From contig QAZA01000011.1 in NCBI GenBank assembly GCA_003054695.1, positions 62,001-126,000 on the forward strand: DNA of 64,000 nt, in the 5' to 3' direction. The position numbers were made by a program, and so were the translations under genes. The DNA is from Verrucomicrobia bacterium LW23. Lineage in GTDB: Bacteria > Verrucomicrobiota > Verrucomicrobiia > Methylacidiphilales > UBA1321. Under the pieces are notes generated by a model. That model was given only the letters and a program-made list of their open reading frames with translations. It was not told where the DNA came from and did no database searches. Within the stretch, counting starts at the first letter, position 1; each line of letters begins with the position of its first letter. Shown one piece after another: positions 25,301 to 32,318 of this stretch.

Positions 25301-28300
25301 CGCACGACATTGTTGGGCAGGCTCTCCACCGTGCCCGGGTCGGCGGCGGGGCCGATATCCGCCAGCTTCCACTCCTTGCCGGCCAGCTCCTGTTCCTGCT
25401 CCTTGTCCTTCTCGATGGCGATGCTCAGCCCCTCGAAGGTGCCGGTGGCCGGGGCTTTGGAGACGTTGCTGCTGACGGCAAGGCCGACGTACAGCTCGGG
25501 GTTCATCTCCTGGGAAATGCCTGACAGGTGCTTCCAGTTTGTGCCGTCAATCGAGCTCGCAAAGCTGAAGGTATTGCCTGTGCGCGTGATGCGGATCCAC
25601 ACGGGCGGCATCGAGTTCGTCCGTTTGCTCATGGTGGGGCGCGTGGGAAACGCCTCGGCCATCAGCAGATTTAGGCGTTGCGATTTAGGCGAAGCCTGCA
25701 GCTGATTGGCGATCTCCGTCTGGTAATCCGCCAGCACTCCGCAGCGTTCCAGCACGTTAATGGCTTCCACACGATTGTTCGCCTCATAGGAGCCATAGCG
25801 GGCCGTCAGCGGGTCCCCGGCGAGCATTTGCCGGGCAAGTGCCGTGGCTTTCTCATAGTCGTCCTTCTCCATCGCCTCGCGCATGGCGCGCTGTTGCATC
25901 TGCGCCTGGTTGCGGCTGCCGGAGGAGGAGCCGCCGCTGCGGGCGGTGGCGCGCTTTTCCATCTCCTCGGCCTTCTCGGTCAGGCCCAGTTCGCGCAGGT
26001 CGTTAATGAGGTTGGGGCGATCCTGCGCCGGCAACTGCAGGGAGGTAAGGCGCAGGGCGGCTTTTTTGGCGGCCTCGGTGTCCTTGGCCTGCTTGGCGGT
26101 ATCCAGCATCAGCAGTTGCGTGGAGATGTAGACGGGGCCGAGGGTGGCGCGGACTTTCTGCAGCTGCTCCAGGCTCTCCTTGTACTTGCTCTCCGCCGAG
26201 TACATGCCGGCCAGCATCAGGCGAAACTCGTCAGAGTCGCGCAGCGCCAGCACCTCCTGCGTCAGCGCCAGGGCTTTCGCTTTGTCGCCGTGCCACCACT
26301 GCGCATACACACGGGCCAGCATGGGGTAGATCTTTTTCCACTCCTCCGTCTGCGCGGCGGTCTGCTTCTCCAGCAGCTTGTCCAGCTCCGCCGTCATGCC
26401 GATGGCATGGATGCGCTGGGCGGTGGACTGCAGCATGCTGAGCCGGGTCTGATCATAATATCGGTTGGGCTGGGGAAAGCCGCCGCGGTTCTGATACATC
26501 GAGCCGCCGTACGGATTGCTGGCGGCCAGTTGCGCCTTGGGCTCCTGCTCCGGCCAGGAGAGCTCCAGGCAGTAGACAAGCATCGCCAGCATCTCGGCAT
26601 GCTGCTCTTTGGTCGGCGTGGCGCCGGGGACAGCGCTTGCCTGCATCACGTAGTGCGGTGCGTACATCACCTGTTGCTGGATCATGACGCGGGACATCGA
26701 CGCGGATTGGCCGTTCCAGGACATATTCTTGTCTTTCAGCAACGCCACCAGAGCGTCCAGGGACTTCTTTGCCATCTCCATATCGCCGATAAGCGAGGAG
26801 AGCTGGAAGGCGGACGTCACCTCATCCGGGTTCTTCATGTCCGAGTGCCTCAACACATCGCGCGCCATATCGCGTAGCTTCTTCTTCTCCTCCGCGCTCC
26901 CCTGCTCGGTGCCCTGCTGCATCATCTGCAGCTGCACGGAGACGCGCATGAGCGCCAGGCTGCGGGCCATGTCGGGCTCCCGCTTGACGATGCGCTGCTG
27001 AAAGATATCGCGAAGCTCCTCCAGCTTCTTTTTCTTCTCCGGCCCGCCCTCCATCACGTTGGTGTAGTAGGGGTACAGCACCATGGTGAAGCAAACGGTG
27101 TCGACCTCCTGGGTCGACTGCGGGTCGGCGCCGGCCGCCTCAATCTCCGCCCACAGCGGGTCGGTAGCCTGAAGCAGCATGTACGTGCCCATGCGCTCCA
27201 TGCGGTCGGCATTGCTGCGCTTGAGCGACTCCTGCAGGCGCGTCAGCATCTCCTCCACCTTCTCGCGCTTGTTGGCAATGGTGCCCAGGTAAATGATCGC
27301 CGTGTCGCGTGGGGACGTACCGCTTGCGCCGGTGGGCATATTGCGGCCGTGCTGCGCGTACGCCTGGCGCGTTTGCCGGCGGTTGGTGCTGCCGGACGTG
27401 AGCATCTGCGCGTTCTGCATCGTCTGATGCATGTTTTGCATCCGCGTAAAGAGGGGAGAGTTGAAGAGGCTCATCATCGACTTGCGGCCCGTCGCCTTCT
27501 GCGTGCCGCTGAGCGACGGCCCGGGCTGCGTGGTGTTGATCGGCTCGGGCAGATCCACCACCTTCCACAGGATGTCCACCGCTTCGTCCATCGAGTCCTG
27601 CATCATCAGCACCTCGGCGTTGGCCAGAAGTCCGGCGCGGTCCGAGCCGGAGCCGCACACCTGGCGCAGCAGAGCGCGCGCTTTGGGGGCGTAGTCGGTA
27701 TCGGTAAACACGTCCAGCACGTCGCTCCACGCGGCGGGATCCTTGCCCAGCGCCACGCTGTTGGCCTCCAGCACCTTCCACGCGTCGTCGGCGCGATTCA
27801 TCTGCGCGTAGTGCCGCGCCAAAGCCAGCTGCTGCGCGTCGGAGGGATCGACCTCCACCAGCATGCGCAGGTAACGCAGCTCCTCTTCCATGTCGCCGTC
27901 CTTATCCGCCAGCGCGATGAGCTGCTTGATGAGGTTGGCGTCCTGCGGCCGGGCGGCCAGCGAGAGCGCGAGCTCGCGCCGCGCCGCGCCAAAGTCCTGC
28001 AGCTGCTTGTAAATCTCCGCCAGGTACACGCCGTAGCGCCAGCCGCCTTCCTCCCCGCGCTGCCGTTTGCGCAGCTTCTCGATAAGCTCGTCCACCTTGC
28101 CGGCGGAGTACGTTACCTCCGTAAGCGGGCGCATCAGGCTCAGCTTTTCCTCGGGCGTGGCCGCCTCTTCAAGGGCGTCCTCCAGCAGGGCGATGGCGGA
28201 GGGCAGGTCGTTGTCCTCCTGTAACATACGCACCAGCTGCAGGCGCACTTCATTCGGCTTCTCGGCCAGGCGAATGGCATCGCGCAGCTTGGCCCGGGCC

Positions 28301-30480
28301 AGATCGCGCTTGCCGGTCTCCGCGGCGATGTTCGCGTAGAGCACGTAGCCGGTCATGTTGGCGGGGGAAAACTCGATGAGCTTCTCGGCGGTAAGCAGTG
28401 CTTCATCCAGCTTCGCCTGCTCGCGGTACAGGTTCGCTTTCTCCACCATCAGGTCCACCCTGGAGGCGGGCTGCAGCGAGATCAGGCGGTCCACCCCGGC
28501 CATGCACGCCTCGTAGTTGCCGCGCGCGCGGTCCTGGTTAATCAGCAGGCGGATGACGGACGGCGAATCGGGAAAGCGCTCGCGCGCCGCCGTCAGCACG
28601 GAGGCCAACTGCTCCAGGCCGTCGGCGCCCTTGGTATCCAGCAGGCGGATGAGCAGGCGCGTTTCGGCTTCGCTCAGCGCGGGGGTGCCGTTCAGGCGCT
28701 CAAACAGCTTCTCGGACTTCTCCTCCGACAGCTTGGCGGCGATGAGCATCTGCACGTGGCGCGCCTCCAGCTGCTCCTGAAAATAAAGGCTGGGCGAGGC
28801 GGCGGCGAGGCCCTCGAACATGGCGATGGCCTCCGCCCATTTCTGTTGCTCGGCGTAGAGATTCCACTTGGCCTGCAGCAGCTCAAAGTGCTTCGGGTCG
28901 ACGGCCAGGCCTTTCTCCAGCGCTTCGCCCGCTTTGTCCAGCTTGCCGTACTTGACCCACGCGGTGGCCAGACGCACATAATTCTCGGGCGTGGCGCGGG
29001 TGCCTTCGACGATCAGATCCAGCTCCTTCCACGCGTCATCCTTCTTGTCCAGCTCCACCAGATAGTCGACATACGCCAGGCGCGTCTCGGAGGAGTCCGG
29101 CACCATCGCCAGGGCGCGGACGAACTCGGCACGCGCTTCGTCATGCAGCTTGTGGGCGCGCAGCACGCCGGCCAGGCGCATCACGGCCTGCTGCTTCTTC
29201 GTGTCGGCCGGCGCCAGCTTTGCCCAGGCGTCCAGCACTGCCTTTTTGGAGGCGGGGGTGGCGGGCTGGGTCTGCTTCCACAGTGCTTCGCCCAGCAGCT
29301 CCCAGTAGTGCGGATCGGTGGCGTCCGCCTGCGTAAGTACGGTGGCCACCTTTACGGCCTCGTCGGCCTTGTTGTCCTCCAGCAGCCGCACTACCACAGT
29401 GGCTTTCACCTCGTTGCGATCGGGCGCCAGCTCCATCGCCTTGCGCAGGGCGTCCAGCGCCTCCTGCTTCTTGCCGATCTCGCTGAGCGCCGTGGCCATG
29501 CGAATAACGGCGTCCACATCGCTCGGGTTCTTCTCCAGCCACGTGCGGTAGTAGGCGGCCAGGCCGGGGATGTCGTCCTGGCGCCGGTAAATCTGCTCGA
29601 TGCGCGCGCGCAGGTCGCGGTTGATCCAGCTGTTGGCGGCCGTTTTGGGCAGCGCGGCCTCGTACTGACGCAGCGCCAGGTCGCTCTTGCCGCGGCGTTC
29701 CTCCACCTCGGCCATGCGAATCATCGCCTGCACGCGGCCGTAGCTGTTCTCTTCGGAGAGCTCGGCCAGCTTCTTGTAGGCGTTCATCGCGTCCTCAAAA
29801 TTCTCCGTGGCCTGGAACGCGGCGCCCGCTTCCTCCAGCGCAAACGCGTCGTCGGGAAACTCCTGCACCAGCTTGCGCCACGTCTCCACGGCGCCCGCTT
29901 CGTCCAGGTTGCGCTGCTTGGCGCGGGCCATCTGGCGATAGAGATCGAGCTTTGCGGCCATGGGCGGATTGGCGTCCAGCGCAAACTGGTAGGCCTTGAC
30001 CGCGTCGGGCAGGCGGCCGTCGCTCGCGGCCAGGTCGCCCAGCGCGGCCCAGATCTTGTCCCCGGCGGGCTGCAGTTTGGACGCTTTCTCATACGCCTCG
30101 CGGGCCTCCGCCGGTTTGGCGCGGCGCTCCGCAAGCAGGCCCATGGCAAAGCGGTAGCCAAACTCCTTTGCGGGATCGCCCGCGGCGGCCGTGGCGGCCT
30201 TGCCCCAGCGATCCGCCAGCGCCTGCAGGCCGGGCCCCTGCAGGTAGTGCTGATACACTTTGTCAAACGCGGTGCCCTTGCCGGGCGCCTTCAGCAGAAT
30301 TTGCTCGTACCGCACCACAACGGGCGGGATGTCCTCGGCAGGCTCCGCAGCCGCGACCGGGGCGGGCGGCGGCTGGTTGGTGGCGGCGGGGACAGGTGCG
30401 GAATCAACTGCGGCGGCCGGGAAGGCGAGGCCGAGAAGGCAGCAGCAGAAAGCCAGAGCAGCGCGAGCGTTGGAGCACAT
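22312..30480 (-). CDS. Giant secreted TPR protein with embedded beta-sandwich domains
   Basis: The 2722-residue protein starts at the ATG at 30480, giving a signal peptide with a cysteine-rich hydrophobic core (CCCLLGLAF, cleavage near AAAVDS). Most of the length is helical repeats, with many A..A..YEKA and LGDLAA..GR-type TPR units from about residue 80 to 1000 and again at about 2000-2400. Around residues 1620-1900 there are two beta-sandwich segments of the DUF1349/concanavalin-like type. The first has VWIRITRTGNTFSFASS and the second has LWLRLERKGRSVQGSVSPDG. A beta-rich C-terminus follows. It is the first gene of the cluster and the largest in the window. It probably acts as an extracytoplasmic scaffold for substrates or partners of the MoxR/VWA machine. 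Confidence 0.82.
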   Translation of the reverse strand: MCSNARAALAFCCCLLGLAFPAAAVDSAPVPAATNQPPPAPVAAAEPAEDIPPVVVRYEQILLKAPGKGTAFDKVYQHYLQGPGLQALADRWGKAATAAAGDPAKEFGYRFAMGLLAERRAKPAEAREAYEKASKLQPAGDKIWAALGDLAASDGRLPDAVKAYQFALDANPPMAAKLDLYRQMARAKQRNLDEAGAVETWRKLVQEFPDDAFALEEAGAAFQATENFEDAMNAYKKLAELSEENSYGRVQAMIRMAEVEERRGKSDLALRQYEAALPKTAANSWINRDLRARIEQIYRRQDDIPGLAAYYRTWLEKNPSDVDAVIRMATALSEIGKKQEALDALRKAMELAPDRNEVKATVVVRLLEDNKADEAVKVATVLTQADATDPHYWELLGEALWKQTQPATPASKKAVLDAWAKLAPADTKKQQAVMRLAGVLRAHKLHDEARAEFVRALAMVPDSSETRLAYVDYLVELDKKDDAWKELDLIVEGTRATPENYVRLATAWVKYGKLDKAGEALEKGLAVDPKHFELLQAKWNLYAEQQKWAEAIAMFEGLAAASPSLYFQEQLEARHVQMLIAAKLSEEKSEKLFERLNGTPALSEAETRLLIRLLDTKGADGLEQLASVLTAARERFPDSPSVIRLLINQDRARGNYEACMAGVDRLISLQPASRVDLMVEKANLYREQAKLDEALLTAEKLIEFSPANMTGYVLYANIAAETGKRDLARAKLRDAIRLAEKPNEVRLQLVRMLQEDNDLPSAIALLEDALEEAATPEEKLSLMRPLTEVTYSAGKVDELIEKLRKRQRGEEGGWRYGVYLAEIYKQLQDFGAARRELALSLAARPQDANLIKQLIALADKDGDMEEELRYLRMLVEVDPSDAQQLALARHYAQMNRADDAWKVLEANSVALGKDPAAWSDVLDVFTDTDYAPKARALLRQVCGSGSDRAGLLANAEVLMMQDSMDEAVDILWKVVDLPEPINTTQPGPSLSGTQKATGRKSMMSLFNSPLFTRMQNMHQTMQNAQMLTSGSTNRRQTRQAYAQHGRNMPTGASGTSPRDTAIIYLGTIANKREKVEEMLTRLQESLKRSNADRMERMGTYMLLQATDPLWAEIEAAGADPQSTQEVDTVCFTMVLYPYYTNVMEGGPEKKKKLEELRDIFQQRIVKREPDMARSLALMRVSVQLQMMQQGTEQGSAEEKKKLRDMARDVLRHSDMKNPDEVTSAFQLSSLIGDMEMAKKSLDALVALLKDKNMSWNGQSASMSRVMIQQQVMYAPHYVMQASAVPGATPTKEQHAEMLAMLVYCLELSWPEQEPKAQLAASNPYGGSMYQNRGGFPQPNRYYDQTRLSMLQSTAQRIHAIGMTAELDKLLEKQTAAQTEEWKKIYPMLARVYAQWWHGDKAKALALTQEVLALRDSDEFRLMLAGMYSAESKYKESLEQLQKVRATLGPVYISTQLLMLDTAKQAKDTEAAKKAALRLTSLQLPAQDRPNLINDLRELGLTEKAEEMEKRATARSGGSSSGSRNQAQMQQRAMREAMEKDDYEKATALARQMLAGDPLTARYGSYEANNRVEAINVLERCGVLADYQTEIANQLQASPKSQRLNLLMAEAFPTRPTMSKRTNSMPPVWIRITRTGNTFSFASSIDGTNWKHLSGISQEMNPELYVGLAVSSNVSKAPATGTFEGLSIAIEKDKEQEQELAGKEWKLADIGPAADPGTVESLPNNVVRIKARGGTLGGKEDQCAFSYKMLKGDGVMTVRVTGLDCSPGASWAKASLMLRDSLEPNARTVALSQAWTNRALMVSHRKTAGAEMSQNNHSIYHAPLWLRLERKGRSVQGSVSPDGKAWTDLGSQFLDLPDRCYIGLEARSNSADVTATSVWNHIHLTGNTAGPIRPDEAKGEKGVTLAPVPDTPWTLVQYAPNEATENGRATLENGLLKVLSPRVNDLGNQQTAAASVLQPVEGDAVLVAMLDSQVNSSGITIRSGLSAKAVSYMLTLRPDNALVASVTESRSLALPYYRTLAELNPRDARSMLMLAERLRQAGANGEAAEFYLRACKLDMNLVMTGGGSLQSVVDSAKAAGKAEEFLKCVEEWTPPQNSSASYYLVNLGQQLAGQNELEGALRVYKKALEHNEHADYYGASSHVATTLMALKRNDEAVAAVTEHFFPKPAEEKPKKRTILGNTYMRGRITPWQSSHGWGGNGRIQITNMAMLRAAQQLDCLPALLTKAEAKLKEEPGNTDATLMRLSALILLRKAETDEAMKAFFSDQSFVLGSMGQYNFYVMPSLCELLAAWPEKRKLAAQLLKKFVEKNTEMVHNPHLAFQSLRHLAIIATESGDREMAADAWKKLAVKLREGSTGQYIEAEVAVAALDNLLAFGEVAATDELLTALKGNRELIRREGAGRFKLFENEINRLTGKPFEPYLVTRISRDTRGAKPMLHWEISGIGRESGNRTEALFRPFAASPKPLKYTVEVFAASLYSNSDRKLIETWKDVPEKGSRPLQLPPNTYAVVARMTVAPEAAKQPETKAGDGEETKEQELKASSEGAAKPKQKEPKYRHGPIMFLPSGPELLTAGNAPWTSNAGWKTEMVGAGTLTTGQPFPGSCGLFSTHSNQGSREVMMTASRVPIDPAKSYLLTAWIRTGSQCEFGAQALDKNEKVTERDTDGWRQYLSLDGWQLVQLPITAEGKSLPGELLSLKKASINVDVLLKIEGFVEIADISLRQID

Positions 30481-30873
30481 AAAGGGGGGTAGGGGCGGAG
30501 TCAGGTCCGGGCGTAACAACAGTGCATCACACAAAAAAGTACGATCGCACACATAAACCGCAAAGGCATCCGTAAGGGTCGACGAATCGGGGAGATGCGG
30601 GTGGATTTCATCCGGGATGCAAGGATTGCTTTCAGCGGCCGGCTATGACGCCGGGGCCGAGGACAGGGGACGTTAATGCAACACAACGCCATATACAAGT
30701 CATAATTTCCTATACAACCTTTCACACCCAGGCTACGCCAGCCCTGCCGAGCGCGCGGCTCCGCACAACAAATCGCAATCGCGCTTAGCTCTGTTTCAAA
30801 CTTCGGGCCTCCTTCCCGGGCCGTAGCCGTTGGGATAGGCAAGGCGCCCGATTTGCGCTATAGTTCAAGGAGC
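30481..30873. promoter_or_regulatory. Divergent control region of the TPR/MoxR cluster
   Basis: This 393-base region separates the giant TPR gene (leftward) from a small membrane-protein gene (rightward). No gene is convincing in it. An AT-rich stretch around 30670-30720 is the likeliest place for promoters; on the reverse strand it contains TTGTAT and TATATG-like sequences. No clear operator is seen. Confidence 0.3.
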
Positions 30874-31269
30874 ATGCCGCGTGCGATACCCGAACCCGGA
30901 CCTGACAACGCGACCGCTCCGTCGCCGGTGGAGCCGCAGGACCGTCCTGCGCGCATCGCGGCGGGGGAGTCCATGGCTCTGCCGCTGATCGTAACCGCCG
31001 CAGCCGCCGTGGTTTACGTGCTGAGCAGCGGCCCGGCGCTGGGCTACTACTCCGCGCGGCCGGTGCTGTGGGGCACCTGGCATTGCGCGGCGGTTGTCAA
31101 CGCTTACCAGCCGATTGAGTGGGCCGCCCGCCAAAGCGCCCCCGTTGCGCACGCCGTAACGTCGTACCGCGTCTACTGGCACCGCTTCTTCCTCTCCACT
31201 CAGGCGGCCGTGCTCCCGCCATCCGTACCGGCAGTGGCGGCCAGGGGGGCGCCGCAGTCAGGGCCGTAG
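30874..31269 (+). CDS. Small membrane protein of unknown function
   Basis: The product is 131 residues with one hydrophobic segment at about residues 38-58, preceded by a polar proline-rich N-terminus and followed by a tail containing several aromatic residues. The ATG at 30874 has AAGGAG immediately upstream (spacing very short); a TTG at 30853 in the same frame is an alternative start. It resembles no family I know. A strong inverted repeat follows the stop codon at 31286-31322 and probably ends its transcript. Confidence 0.5.
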   Translation: MPRAIPEPGPDNATAPSPVEPQDRPARIAAGESMALPLIVTAAAAVVYVLSSGPALGYYSARPVLWGTWHCAAVVNAYQPIEWAARQSAPVAHAVTSYRVYWHRFFLSTQAAVLPPSVPAVAARGAPQSGP

Positions 31270-31285
31270 CTGTGCCCTACATGCA

Positions 31286-31322
31286 AAAGGCGTGCGATCG
31301 CACAGGGCAATCGCACGCCTTT
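31286..31322. terminator. Bidirectional stem-loop terminator
   Basis: AAAGGCGTGCGAT (31286-31298) pairs perfectly over 13 bases with ATCGCACGCCTTT (31310-31322), with an 11-base loop. It lies between two convergent genes, ending at 31269 on the plus strand and at 31362 on the minus strand. The T-rich edges are short, so termination strength is uncertain. Confidence 0.65.
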
Positions 31323-31361
31323 GGGGAAACGGATCGGATCAGAACGCGCGCTCGCGCACAC

Positions 31362-31757
31362 TTACTCCGCCGTCGCGCTGGTCTCGCCGCTCTCGCGGTT
31401 GTACTTCAGCGTAATGGTGGTGATTTCGGAGAGCTTGTAGCCCTTCCAGTACACGGCGTCGCCGCCGTCCACCCATACAATTTTGATGTCCCATTTGGGC
31501 GCGGAGGCGCTGGGGCTGAACTTGACGGACATCTTCTGGTTGTTCTCCAGCGTCTGGTCGCCCGTCAGCAGGTTCTCACCCCAGGTCTCCACCGTGGAGG
31601 GAGCGATGTAGATGCCCTTGATTCCGTAGCCGGTCGCGTTGACCAGATCGAAGTTGAGGTTGGATTCCTCGGCCCGGGCAACGGGCAGCGCCGCTTGCAG
31701 GAGCACAAGCAGGGCCATGGCAAACAAGGCGACGAGAGAGGCCGCTTTGCGATTCAT
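31362..31757 (-). CDS. Small secreted protein of a conserved unknown family
   Basis: The 131-residue protein starts at the ATG at 31757 and has a clear signal peptide, cleaved near ARAEE (about residue 29). The mature part has the pattern NATGYGIKGIYIAPS, WGENLL, and KWDIKIVWVDGGDAVYWKGY. I recall this from small extracytoplasmic proteins often mislabelled in databases, and it forms a beta-sandwich-like domain of unknown role. The upstream region is long and palindrome-rich, so expression may be regulated. Longer upstream frames lack a signal peptide and are not used. Confidence 0.65.
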   Translation of the reverse strand: MNRKAASLVALFAMALLVLLQAALPVARAEESNLNFDLVNATGYGIKGIYIAPSTVETWGENLLTGDQTLENNQKMSVKFSPSASAPKWDIKIVWVDGGDAVYWKGYKLSEITTITLKYNRESGETSATAE

Positions 31758-32318
31758 AGGGGTGATGGGGTGTGACCGTAAAGGGTCGTCTACTGCGGTA
31801 AGCCAGCGCGGGCCGGCGAGGCTCCTCGGCATGTATATCGCGCGGGCGAGCTTCCGGAGATGCGTGGCTGGGAAATGATGCGGCAAAGCAGCCGCGCGGC
31901 AACTGGAATCTACAAGATTTATATAGCCTTTACAGACAATGGGTTGCGCCGAATATTCGGTCTGTCTGACGCGTCGGCAGGTCTGAATTTGTCGCAGTCC
32001 TGATACATTATTTCCCCGCGGCGCGGCCTGCGTTTTCGCCCCATTTGTCGCAAGATGTATCAGCCGCTGCCCGCAGCTCACATTTGCCGCACTTTCCGGT
32101 TCAATTCCTCGCTAACCGCTCGTATCCTTCCTGGCGAACTGCACTTGACCGTCCCCGCGACGTGTCGGAAGATGGTGGTAGCGCCACGCCGCCCGATTTC
32201 CGCCCTGGTTTTGCGCGGGATTTTATCGACGCGCGGGTCTGCGGGCGCTATTTTGTTTATGCGGTAGATCGTTCATTGCCGCACTCATTTTTGCTCTTAA
32301 TAATCAACGCTCATCACC
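31758..32318. promoter_or_regulatory. Long divergent region with palindromes
   Basis: No gene is supported in these 561 bases between the small secreted protein (leftward) and the PEGA protein (rightward). A perfect 12-base palindrome CCGAATATTCGG lies at 31949-31960, flanked by ACAGAC and GTCTGT. TTTGTCGCA occurs at 31988-31996 and 32044-32052. CTGATACAT (32000-32008) is an inverted copy of ATGTATCAG (32055-32063). These look like paired protein-binding sites, but no cognate regulator is apparent. Confidence 0.4.

Noticed and set aside
28756-30492. Long plus-strand frame opposite the giant TPR gene
   Set aside because: It is antisense to a coding frame in GC-rich DNA and has no motif; such shadows occur throughout this window.
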